Below, piece after piece: positions 1-9,296 of a stretch of 64,000 bases of DNA. The DNA is from Elmis aenea (taxonomy: Eukaryota; Arthropoda; Insecta; Coleoptera; Elmidae). A program made the translations under genes and the position numbers. Location: positions 54,536,966 through 54,600,965 of the forward strand of contig OX393576.1 of the NCBI GenBank assembly GCA_947652605.1, given 5' to 3'. Position 1 is the first letter of the stretch, and each line of letters starts with the position of its first letter. Below the pieces are notes generated by a model. That model was given only the letters and a program-made list of their open reading frames with translations. It did not search any database and had not been told where the DNA came from.

Positions 1-350
1 GGTATAGCCAAAACCCGATTTTTAGCAATTTTCAAAAATGCTACATATCTCGCTTAAACGAAAAGAAAGAAAAAAAACTTTACAGACATTTTTTGCATGC
101 CATAGTTGGCTTTAACATAAATCGAAAGACTCCTTTTTGCGCTTTCCAAAAATATATAATTTGCTTATGGTTGCTATTTAAAATAAGAAAGTTAGGTATA
201 ATATATCGATATTTATATGGGTACAAAAAAAATTAATATCGCCATCTTATTAGGGATAAAAAACCATGCAAAAATGTTTTAAAAGTTTTTGTTTAAGCGA
301 GATATTTAACATTTTTGAAAATTGGCAAAAATCCGTTTTTTGGCTATATT
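1..350. repeat. Inverted-repeat element (MITE-like) at the left edge
   Basis: The first ~60 bases, containing CTCGCTTAAACG, recur as an imperfect reverse complement at about 283-350. Both arms share the blocks ATTTTCAAAAATG and ATATCTCGCTTAAAC. This makes a ~350-bp stem-loop sequence with an AT-rich centre and no coding potential. It may extend left of the window, so its outer end and any target duplication cannot be judged. The small open frame inside it (315-542) shows no protein features. Confidence 0.55.
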
Positions 351-689
351 TCGAAAATTAAAAAAGATACCAAAAATCTGTTTGCGGCAATGAATTCCTC
401 TCAAAAAAAAAGAAATCGCGACTACCAGCTTAGTTTTTTTTTCTGTTTATCTCTGATAATAACCGAGATGCTATGGGCATCGAAAATAGGCCCCCCTGTA
501 CTCTTCTCATATTTTTTCAACAATTTTATTGGACTTAAATAGCCGATGACAATCTGTTAAACTTTTCAAATTACATTTAATGCCAAATATAAAAACATGT
601 AAATAATTACTGGGTAAAGTAGGGAGGCCAATGATGTCCTCGAAAACAGAGAAAATTGTGCAAGAGTCATTAATAATGCATATCGTGTT

Positions 690-990
690 AAATACATTTT
701 TTGTGCGATCGTACTAGAAACAGCTGTTTCACGGACGCGTTAGCAACCATAAAGTACTGCATTACCGGCTTTATTCTTAGCAACGGCCGTAAAAGTTACT
801 TTTCAGGCCGTTACCCTTAGCAACGCCCGAAAAAGTAACTTTTACGGCCGTTGCTAAGGAGAGGGCCGGTAATGCAGTACATACGCCGTCATCTGTCAGT
901 GACAGAATGTCACGTAGTTTCTAACCTATAATTTTGAAAATTACTAAAAATTTAAATTGTTTTTAATTCTATCGCACAAAAAATGTAATA
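690..990. repeat. Nested hairpin element with 127-bp palindromic core
   Basis: An outer inverted pair (ACATTTTTTGTGCGAT near 693, its complement near 970) encloses a stronger palindrome at 754-880. That palindrome starts GTACTGCATTACCGGC and ends with the exact complement, with a second inner inverted pair built on CTTAGCAACGGCCGTAAAAG. It is followed by ATGCACCTC, then a short self-complementary stretch and TACATAAATA. The same terminal arrangement occurs near 23907-23990, so this is a small dispersed family. No open frame. Class unknown; non-autonomous DNA element is most likely. Confidence 0.55.
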
Positions 991-1116
991 TGCACCTCGG
1001 CCAAAACGTACTTTTTGGCCTTGATACATAAATAACTATTTCAAAATCAACGTTTAATTTAACGCTACATATTCTTACCACTTACTACCAACATTATCTT
1101 AACCCTTTAGGTCTTA

Positions 1117-1477
1117 GTGGTTCCACTATGGAACCACATATTTGTAATTTTATTCTGAGAGTCCTAGTAATCGAGCGCTGGAACCACCACCGAGAATGAG
1201 TCATGTATTGCTGTTTCGCGCGTTCTAGCCTGCAACTGCTAAATCAGCGTTTATTAAATTTGTTTTAGTGAATATTGTGTTGGTGCATTTTTGACGTGCT
1301 TCGTGTCTTGCTGTATCGTTTTTTGTTATAAAAAACTGAACAACATTATCAAGTAAGTAGTATTATATTTTTTATATATGTTCCTGTCTTTAAAGTATCC
1401 AGTAATAGTTCATCAAAGTTTTACATCATAAGTCAGTTTTTTTTCTGTTTTTATATGGTGGTTCCATACGGAACCAC
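1117..1477. promoter_or_regulatory. Subterminal palindromic GTGGTTCC/GGAACCAC motifs of the piggyBac element
   Basis: The left non-coding arm carries two near-identical palindromes: 1117-1137 (GTGGTTCC, 5-base spacer, GGAACCAC) and 1458-1477 (same arms, 4-base spacer). A single GGAACCAC sits at 1180, and another at 3418 in the right arm. Recurrence at both ends of the element, and not in its coding part, suggests transposase-binding or promoter sites; this is inference. Confidence 0.5.
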
Positions 1478-1534
1478 TAGGAATTTGTTTCTTTATTTTT
1501 ATTTTTTCCAATCTGTTATTCTTTAGACTACACC

Positions 1535-3274
1535 ATGTCAAAACAAACTTTAAATCTAGAAAAGTTAACTAGCGACGATTTATACGAACTCCTTGATGAA
1601 ATTCCATCAGAAGGATCCGATGCTTCGGAAGAATCGGATAATGAAGATATCGATATTGCCTCAATAGTTGATATTGAAGATTTTCTTCAATCCACTTTAG
1701 CAATAGAAGATGATAGCGACTGGAGCAGCGAAGATGACATTCCGCTGTCGTCTTTTGTTGAAGCAGGTGAAATCAGTTGGACTATGAACTCATCTTTTAG
1801 GAGAACACCGACACCTTTTGTGGAGAATTTTGGACCTATGCTCCCTGACAATTTGGATTTAGAGTTTCCAGTTGATCTTTTTCAATTATTATTCAGTAAC
1901 AATCTTCTAGAGAACATAGTGTTTCAAACAAATTTGTACATTTTACAAAAAAACGGTGTAAATAGAGTTCCGATAACAATAGCAGAAATTAAAAGTTTTT
2001 TAGCGATAAATATTATTATGGGCTTGAAAAAATTGCCCAGTTATAAAGATTTCTGGTCTTCCAAACCAGAATTAAGGGATAACTTTATTTGTTCAGTAAT
2101 GTCTCGTGATAAATTTCGCTGGCTGCTTACCCATCTGCATATCAACGACAATTCCTTAGAACCGAAAAGGGGCGAGTCCAACTACGACAAATTGTACAAA
2201 ATAAGACCATTGCTGAAAGAATTATCAGAAACTTATCAAACGTTTTATAAGCCAGCACAATATAATTCGATTGACGAATCGATGATAAAATTTAAAGGGA
2301 GAAGTAGTATACGGCAATATATGCCTATGAAGCCAATAAAGAGAGGATATAAGATGTGGGTCCGAGCAGATGAGCAAGGCTATGTTTCCCAGTTTCAAAT
2401 ATATACTGGGAAGATTAACAATATTGCTGAAAAAAATTTAGCAGCGAGAGTGGTAAAGGACTTGACTAGAAATTTAGTAGGAAAAAATTACCAAGTATAT
2501 TTTGATAACTATTTTAGTTCCATAAAGTTATTGCAAGATTTGGCAAACGATAATATACTGGCTTGCGGAACAGCAAGAAAAGGAAGAAAAGGCATTCCAT
2601 CTGATTTAGATTTTGATAAAAAAAATATGAACAGAGGAGAATCAAAGTGGAGGATTAGTAAAGATGGAATATTGGCAGTGAAATGGTGGGATAAAAAACC
2701 AGTGTTGTTCTTGAGTAATTTTCATAATCCAGAAGCTGAAGAAACTGTTGAAAGAAGGCAAAGAGATGGAACAAAAGCAGAAGTAAAATGCCTGAAACTT
2801 GTAAAGGATTACAATAAACATATGGGCTATGTCGACAAATCCGATATGTTAAAATCATGCTACGAAATGGACAGAAAGTCAAAAAAATGGTGGCATCGAA
2901 TTTTTTGGCATTTTCTGGATCTAACAATTGTAAATTCATTTATTTTATTCAAAACTGCCTCAAATGGACCTACTCTAACTCTAAAAGAGTTCCGATTAGC
3001 AGTAGCAAATGGTCTAATTGGTGCTAACACAGAAATAAGTCCAAGAGGACGAAAAAGTGTTTCTGTATCTTCAAATAGGTATAAAGTACAAATACCTTTG
3101 GAGAGGAGAACTAACCAAGCTGCGCATCTTCCCGTCCATGGTACAAAAATCAGATGTGCTGGCTGCAGCACTAAAAATAAACCGCGACGTACCAGATGGC
3201 ATTGCAAATGTTGCAAGGTAGGATTATGTTTGTCGAAAAATGAAAATTGTTTTTTAAAATTTCACAGTAAATAG
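1535..3274 (+). CDS. piggyBac transposase, intact, 579 aa
   Basis: Cut-and-paste transposase of the DDE_Tnp_1_7 (piggyBac) family; it excises at and inserts into TTAA. The N-terminal ~75 residues are strongly acidic (runs of E, D, S), as is usual. The catalytic core runs from about residue 100 to 480. Candidate catalytic aspartates are D247 in NSIDESMIKFKG, D324 in VYFDNYFSS and D434 (with D437) in GYVDKSDM; the 77-residue spacing of the first two fits the family. The C-terminus (541-575) is the Cys/His-rich zinc-binding domain, with CAGC, CKCC and further C/H ligands. The length is normal for the family and no stop or frameshift is present. The ATG is the first in frame and lies ~430 bp inside the left end. 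Shadow frames on the minus strand across it are not genes. Confidence 0.92.
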   Translation: MSKQTLNLEKLTSDDLYELLDEIPSEGSDASEESDNEDIDIASIVDIEDFLQSTLAIEDDSDWSSEDDIPLSSFVEAGEISWTMNSSFRRTPTPFVENFGPMLPDNLDLEFPVDLFQLLFSNNLLENIVFQTNLYILQKNGVNRVPITIAEIKSFLAINIIMGLKKLPSYKDFWSSKPELRDNFICSVMSRDKFRWLLTHLHINDNSLEPKRGESNYDKLYKIRPLLKELSETYQTFYKPAQYNSIDESMIKFKGRSSIRQYMPMKPIKRGYKMWVRADEQGYVSQFQIYTGKINNIAEKNLAARVVKDLTRNLVGKNYQVYFDNYFSSIKLLQDLANDNILACGTARKGRKGIPSDLDFDKKNMNRGESKWRISKDGILAVKWWDKKPVLFLSNFHNPEAEETVERRQRDGTKAEVKCLKLVKDYNKHMGYVDKSDMLKSCYEMDRKSKKWWHRIFWHFLDLTIVNSFILFKTASNGPTLTLKEFRLAVANGLIGANTEISPRGRKSVSVSSNRYKVQIPLERRTNQAAHLPVHGTKIRCAGCSTKNKPRRTRWHCKCCKVGLCLSKNENCFLKFHSK

Positions 3275-3560
3275 TATTCTTTAATTATTAATGTTACTTT
3301 TCTGCATATTATTTGTGATTACTACATTGTAAGAATATTTTCTCTTTATTTTTTACAAATAAATTTTATACTTTAAAATTTGTATCATTCATCTGTGGTA
3401 CCTACTGGTACTTAATTGGAACCACCATTTTTTGGGTAAAATTATAAAAAAAAAAAAAATTTGAAAATTAATTCGTGTTGAATAGATTGATGTTATCCCA
3501 AAAACCATAAAAAACACCCGATTTTCTAAGCAAAAAATATATCCGTACTCAAAGGGTTAA

Positions 3561-4129
3561 AGGTTTAATTCGATCGTTCATAAAATGAATAACAATAAAA
3601 CGATTTCTATTACTTCAAATTTAAAAAATTCTTCTTTTAATTTGTACGTCTGCTGGGTTTGATTTTACTTGTGCTCAAGGCTACTAACATTCTTGACAAT
3701 TATATTTTGATATGTTTTTGTTTAACGGTGAAAGTTTATCATAATATTATCCTCAATTACTCTGCCTTTAGGTCGTGGTTGACCACAGTGCGATGTCTAG
3801 AAAAGCTCATGTTGATACAGATTTCAAATTGGTATAATTTTAGCATCCTTAGCGTTCGTTCCCTGTCTTTAACGTACAAGAAAAGGTATTCGCTTGCGAT
3901 AGTTTGATTGGTAATTAACGAATTCTTGTGCTCGACGCACCTGTTAAAAAGTTCATATCCGTAAAAGTAAATTTTTTAGGATGTTTTACAAAATGTTTCC
4001 GTTCATATAAGTTTAATTAAACAACTTGAAGTACTAAATAATAGAAAATTAGCATCACGAAATATTTATAATTAAATTTGACGTTCTAAACGTAGTTATT
4101 AACTAAATATGTTGTTGACAATTTGGCGG
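3561..4129. other. Gene-free AT-rich spacer
   Basis: Between the piggyBac element and the foldback-like element. No exon-like frame with recognisable protein similarity and no clear repeat structure seen. Confidence 0.5.
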
Positions 4130-4239
4130 TCTTTTTTACAATTTATGTAAAAGTGACAAAATGTTTTTAAATTTGGCAGTACTATTGTCGTTTTGTATAA
4201 ATATCGTTGTGGTCACTTTTTATTCCGCATTAAATTATG

Positions 4240-4385
4240 GTTGTGGCTATTTGCACCTGCAGTAGGTACGAATAACTGGCTATTTGGACCTACAGTAGGT
4301 ACAAATAATTGGCTATTTGCACCTATTGTAGGTATATATGAACAACTAGCTATTTGCAGCTACTGTATAGGCATATACCGCTTAT
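4240..4385 (+). repeat. 33-bp minisatellite, left arm (about 3 copies)
   Basis: Copies of a 33-bp unit containing GGCTATTTGCACCTACAGTA, in the opposite orientation to the array at 5590-5813. The unit length is divisible by three, so it produces a spurious repetitive reading frame; this is not evidence of a protein. Confidence 0.8.
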
Positions 4386-5589
4386 AACTGAGTTCTGGGA
4401 CACCCCCTTTTTTACTTTAGTTTTAATTTTTCATAAATAAACTTTTATACAGATGATATCTGTAAATACTGGGTTATATGAACACATGTACACTATTATT
4501 TCAATTCCAGTTTCGTCGGAAATTACCCTGTATATTCTATATTTTTGGAAAGAGGAGGCAATTTTGAATACAACTGCAACCTTTTGATTAATTTTAATAA
4601 CCTCAAATAATTTTTGAACAAATATTTATTTGCCGTTACCTGCATAAATTGAATTTTATTATATCAATAAGTGTCCGAAAAAGGTTTTTCGTACATTTTA
4701 ATTAACATTTAGGTTACTTTAATCGGTTTTGAAGGTTGCAGACTATTTTTTGACTAAAAACATATATTTGTGTTGAAAGGCTGCCTGCCTCAAAGATTTA
4801 AAATATTATAAAAAACTTATTTAGATATTCTATTAATCGTAGTATACTGTGCATAATTGCAACAAATTATCACTAATTTTTTTTAATTAAATAACTAGGT
4901 ATTAGTTACAACTATAATTTGTTTTGTTGGCACTTAGGCACAGTGTACTGCGATTAATAGGATATCTTAACAAGTTTTTATAATATTTTAAGTCTGTGAA
5001 GCAGCCAAGCAGCAATCCAACACAAATATAAGTTATTGGTATTGTTAAATTCGTCAGGAAATACTCTATTCAAATAAGTTTATGTACTACTGCATTTGCA
5101 TTTGTCAAAAAACCGATTTGCAATCTTCAAAGCCGATTAAAGTAACCTAAATGACAATTAAAATTTACGAAAACATTTGTCGGACACTTGTTGACAAAAT
5201 AAAATTCAATGTATGCAGGTCACGGCTCACTTAATAAAAAAATTAATTATTGTTCAAAAATTATTTAACGTTATTTAAATTAACCAAAGTCCTACACGGT
5301 AGAGGGACTTATGACTAAATAAAATTAAAAAAGTAACCAAACCAGTGCAGTTGAATTCATAATTGCCTCCTCTTATTAAAAATGTAAATATAAATATGGT
5401 GTTCCATTTGAATAACAAAGTTAGGGCAATTTCTGGCGAAACCGAAAGTGAGATAATAGTGTACATATGTTCAAATATTCCGGTTATTTACACATATCAT
5501 ATGTCTAAAAGTTTAATTATGTACAATTAAAACTAAAGAAAAAAAGGAGGTGTACCAGGCCTTAGTTACAAGCGGTGTATGCCTATACA

Positions 5590-5813
5590 GTAGGTGCAAT
5601 AAGCCAATTATTCGTATCTACCTACAGTAGGTGCAAATAGCCAATTATTCGTACCTACTGTAGGTGCAAATAGCCAACTATTCGTACCTACTGTAGGTGC
5701 AAATAGCCAATTATTCGTACCTACTGTAGGTGCAAATAGCCAATTATTCGTACCTACTGTAGGTGCAAATAGCCAATTATTCGTACCTACTGTAGGTGCA
5801 AATAGCCACAACC
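5590..5813 (-). repeat. 33-bp minisatellite, right arm (about 6 copies)
   Basis: Six near-identical head-to-tail units of 33 bp, each containing the self-complementary core ACCTACTGTAGGT, so every unit can form a small hairpin. The minus-strand frame reads an 11-residue period (LFAPTVGTNNW) but has no start context, flanking coding signal or conservation beyond the repeat. I regard it as non-coding. Confidence 0.85.
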
Positions 5814-5885
5814 TTAAATTATCCTTCAAAAACAGTTAGTTAATTTGACGGAAACATTTTTCACTTAAATTTTGCAAAATTTAGT

Positions 5886-6507
5886 TTCAGGAATTATCTT
5901 TTTTTTTAAACAAGAAGTAGACTGCCTGTATTTAATATTATACTTGCTATTACATTTTTGCAATTTGAAATGCTTAATTAAAATCTCCTAAAAAGCGATT
6001 TATCTCATACAAGTTTTAAAAATTGTCGGATATTTTTACAATTAAAAACTATTGATTTTCCGGTAACTTTTATGTAAAAAACGCAAAATAATTTCTTACA
6101 ATTAAATGGTAATCAAACAAACTAAATACGTCTAATTAAAATGATTGTAAGATAAAATCACAGACAATAAAAGCATTCGAAGCAAGAAAGTGAAATACAA
6201 TAAATATAATTGTACAGTTTTCATTATTTAGAAACTGCAGTTTCTAGAAAAGACTGCAACTAAGAAAAAGGTGACGTGCTTTTTAGAAGACAGAAGCAGA
6301 GAATAACAAATACCATTCTATTTCGTTTTGTTAGTTTTTTTTTAGTAGCACATGTGGTGTGGAAGGTTTATTTTTATAAATTTATTGAACAGTATCAAAT
6401 AAAGTAGGGAAGATTGCGACTATTTGTGAGAGTTTTTACTTTTTAATTTTTCACGATTTTTGTGTTTTAGGTAGGTATACATTACATTAAATAAAAAATG
6501 TAACGTA
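5886..6507. other. Gene-free AT-rich spacer
   Basis: No gene, RNA or repeat structure recognised between the foldback-like element and the pogo-like element. Confidence 0.45.
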
Positions 6508-7444
6508 AGGGACCGACGGGCAAGATGGATAGGGCGGGCAAAAAGGTTTTTCGTTTTAATTTTGTGGTAAACTGTTGGGGGAAAAAAATAATATGATCTA
6601 TCGAGATGGTATACCTAGCTGTATGCACACAGCCCGGAGCAAGCGGCGCTCTTAGTTTGATGTGAGCATTGTGGCCGAAACCGTTGTTTTTGCGAAAAAA
6701 TATCGATAATTCAAGGTAAATATAACTATTTTTTTCCTTTGTGCTTTATAATTGACCTACTATTGATATATTCAGTAGAATGTACATTTATTAAGACTTA
6801 CAATTTCGTGTTAATATTTAATTTTAGTGCATTTTTTTGTACTTCGTCAGGTGGTTAGTGAAAAATGAGTATGGCGGGCAAAACGGATAGTTTCCGTTTT
6901 GCCCTACTTTGTTGCCTTGTTTATTAGTGTAAGGTCATTCCGGGAGAGTTGCCTTACTGGGAGAGATGCCTCGGTTTCAAGATTTTCGCATACTAATGAC
7001 AGATGTCAAAATTTGTACCAAAGAAAACGAATGTGATTACTTTTGCACCATCTGCAAGCAAAAATACATACATCCGCCTGTAGAGGATTGGATCCAGTGC
7101 TCCACTTGCCGCGAGTGGACCCACGAATCGTGCTCGTCGTACATGGGTCGGGGTTCTTACTTTTGTGATGATTGCGATGATTAGTTGTAATTAATTAAGT
7201 TTATTACTTTTGCCCGCCTAAGATATTCATTTTGCCCGCCTATATCGGGCAAAACGGATAATGTTAACTTTTTTTAAAAATGTGAATTTTTATTTAGAGG
7301 ATTTATGTTATGTTGTTTTTTTGTTGTTATAATAAAAGTTTAATTACCATTGTTTCCAACTACTAAAAGACTAATTAAAGAATATGGTTATAAGTGCTTT
7401 TTTTTAAATCAAACTTAGCATATCCTCTTTGCCCGTCCGTCCCC
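6508..7444 (+). mobile_element. Deleted pogo-like (Tc1/mariner superfamily) element
   Basis: A 937-bp element flanked by TA on both sides. Its ends are inverted repeats: left AGGGACCGACGGGCAAGATG, right the complement of GGGGACGGACGGGCAAAGAG. Extra GGCGGGCAAAACGGATA-type motifs occur inside both ends (near 6533, 6873, 7212-7260). TA duplication, inverted ends and a small Cys-rich frame fit a pogo/Tigger-like element that lost its DDE core. The only remaining coding segment is at 6966-7184. Confidence 0.6.
6966..7184 (+). pseudogene. PHD-like zinc-finger remnant of a pogo-like transposase, 72 aa
   Basis: A short frame with a C4-H-C3-type ligand order: CTIC, then CSTC...H-x2-C, then CDDC, with the aromatic WIQC...W typical of PHD-like modules. 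Such a module sits at the C-terminus of several insect pogo/Tigger-like transposases, where it follows the DDE domain. No DDE catalytic residues or CENP-B helix-turn-helix are found within the element. It is therefore most simply the last exon of a deleted transposase. It could also be a captured host PHD finger. Confidence 0.5.
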
Positions 7445-8297
7445 TAGTCCTTACAATTTAGGTGTGAAACAATATTTTTTACCTTTGTTGAGATGTCACA
7501 ACTTGACAAAGTTGGGACACTTTGTGACAGTGAGTATACGGATACAACTCTCTTACTCGACTTTCAAAAGGAGCTTATAAAAATTGAGTTATGAAGGATA
7601 ATCAATCGATTTTGAGAGATTTTGTTAAATATGCAATTAGAGTGAAGGATAAACAGGGTCATAGAGATTAATACGGTAATTATAATACTAGACTTACAGA
7701 TCGTGTTCGCCGATTGTAGTAATTGTAGAAAATTTTTCTAGTCGAGCAACTGAGGAAAAACAAAAGTTGTTAATTAAAAACACCAAATTTAGGCAAAATA
7801 AATGTACATTATATATCCAAAGTAATACCATATACTATAAACTCAAAAACAATTTAAAAAAATCAGTATAATTATTATTTGGCACATTTTCCTACTCATC
7901 CGGAAAACAAATCTTTGGTTTTTTGTACCCAGCACATTACTTAGCTTTATCCTCTGATGCCTTTTATCTGTTAATTGTTTCAATCATATAGTTTACTCCA
8001 TGTCCTCAGCAGCTACTCGTAGAGAAAATTTCTTCTTCACCATGTCGTCTTTTGTAACTTCTTCGTATACGGATATTGCAGTCTCACACCTCCCCGTCTT
8101 TTTCTTGTACATACTGTCAAAACATTTTTCTTTACAGAACGAAAAAGTGTTATCTAATTGGTACGCAAGGTGGTCCACATAGAAGGGCCACTGTTGGAAT
8201 ATCGTAAACAGTAAGAGCTAGAAAGAAGTTTAAATTAGACAAATTGTTCTCCTTTCCGAGACCTATACAATTTAAAAATTGTCTACGGCACACTAGA
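7445..8297. other. Gene-free AT-rich spacer
   Basis: Contains only short overlapping frames on both strands (around 7993-8182) without recognisable domains or exon signals. Confidence 0.45.
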
Positions 8298-8624
8298 AAA
8301 AAACATACAATGTCAAAAATGCGAAGATAAAAATAAAACTATAGCTATCCTGTTTTTTTCTTTCAATTGTTTCAAATTACCGCCGTCTACGTCTACCTTC
8401 ATAGCCTACTCGACAATATTACGTTGCCCTAATAAATAACAATAAAATCGTGATATCTCGCAAAATATCAATTTTAGATTAAAAAAAGCCTTTATGTTTT
8501 CGAAAGGCAATTAAATTTTCTATAAGACTGTGTAAAAAATATAGGGTGTTGTATTTAAAAAAAAATGAGTTATCGAAATTTAAAGTTTCACAAGTTTGAC
8601 CAAGCGTAAAAGACGCCCTGTATA
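8298..8624 (+). repeat. Dispersed repeat, inverted copy at 59943-60205
   Basis: The segment from about 8298 to 8565 (including TTACCGCCGTCTAC, TTCATAGCCTAC, a TGATATCTCG motif and GTGTTGTATTTAAAA) matches the reverse complement of 59943-60205 at high identity. Its right side ends in GCCCTGTATA, a TA-flanked terminus of the kind seen on other MITEs here. Non-coding. Confidence 0.65.
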
Positions 8625-8842
8625 ATATGTTTAAAATGTAGGTGGTACAAAGTGTTAAATAATCTATTGTCAATCTAATCTCCAAGCAAATTTCTTCAAC
8701 TTTTTTAAATGTTGGATATTTTTTAAAGTCCTATATTTTCATGAAAATGCAATTTTCACGAAAAGGGTTGACTTTAGACCCATGTAACCTTATAAATTTT
8801 TTTAAGTAAATTTTAAGAGAAATTTAAAAATATAATAATATA

Positions 8843-9296
8843 CAGGGTGTTTCTTTAGAAAAAGTATAACTTTGATGCCACTTTTTTTTGTATGTTTAAA
8901 AATACTTTTTCCGACGACCACTATGTAAAGCGAGTCATTTCGCACGACTTACTACGACTGAAAATGACAAATTGCGCATGACACCGGAAATTGTGTGCAA
9001 AGTGCACTTTGCGTGTGTAAAGTGACGATTTCCGCTACATTACACACGCTAAACGCGCTGTCAAGTTAACGTGAAGAAAATCTAACCTCACAATATCTAC
9101 ACAATTGTCAAATTAATGATTTTGTCTGTGGTCGTCGGAAAAGCATAGTGTACAACACGTGCTGAATTAAATATTTCAGCACTAGTTGTACAATATACTA
9201 TTAAAATGTAGCCCTTTTTCAATTACATAATATAACTGCCACAAAAGTATACCGTTTCGCCATAAATCTCCGTGGCGTCCGTCTTAACCCACCCTG
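8843..9296. mobile_element. MITE with CAGGGTG ends, TA-flanked
   Basis: Starts TACAGGGTGTTTC and ends CCACCCTGTA, so it is flanked by TA and bounded by short inverted repeats. Inside, TTTTCCGACGACCAC (about 8907) is complemented by GTGGTCGTCGGAAAAG at about 9130, extending the stem. 454 bp, no open frame. Probably a non-autonomous Tc1/mariner-type element. Confidence 0.6.

Larger units (their letters stand above)
1103..3556 (+). mobile_element. Complete piggyBac-type DNA transposon
   Basis: A 2454-bp element flanked on both sides by TTAA (1099-1102 and 3557-3560), the target duplication of the piggyBac superfamily. The left end reads CCCTTTAGGTC and the right end is the complement of CCCTTTGAGTAC, short imperfect terminal inverted repeats starting CCC as in piggyBac. 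Inside is one uninterrupted transposase frame (1535-3274) with a polyadenylation-type AATAAA at about 3358. Subterminal GTGGTTCC/GGAACCAC motifs lie at both ends. Structure, intact frame and preserved TTAA sites suggest a young and possibly still mobile copy; activity itself cannot be read from sequence. Confidence 0.9.
4130..5885. mobile_element. Foldback-like element, ~0.8-kb inverted arms with minisatellites
   Basis: The left half (about 4150-4880) reappears in reverse complement in the right half (about 4890-5862). Matching blocks include CTGTATAGGCATA (4363, complemented at 5579), ACTTTAGTTTTAATT, a block around GGTTACTTTAATCGG (complemented at 5133) and CTATTAATCG (complemented at 4950). 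Arms are diverged by small indels, so this is an old or non-homogenised palindrome. Near the outer ends both arms carry the same 33-bp tandem repeat in opposite orientation, about 3 copies left and 6 right. Long inverted repeats containing tandem arrays are typical of Foldback/Galileo-type DNA elements. No transposase is visible. Outer limits are approximate; no target duplication could be fixed. Confidence 0.7.

Noticed and set aside
2655..3216. Minus-strand open frames across the piggyBac gene
   Set aside because: Shadows of the intact plus-strand transposase.
4240..5813. Possible CRISPR array because of regular repeats
   Set aside because: Units are contiguous with no unique spacers, lie in inverted arms, and the host is an animal genome.
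5608..5829. Repetitive open frame with an 11-residue period
   Set aside because: Produced by a 33-bp minisatellite inside a foldback-like element; no coding context.
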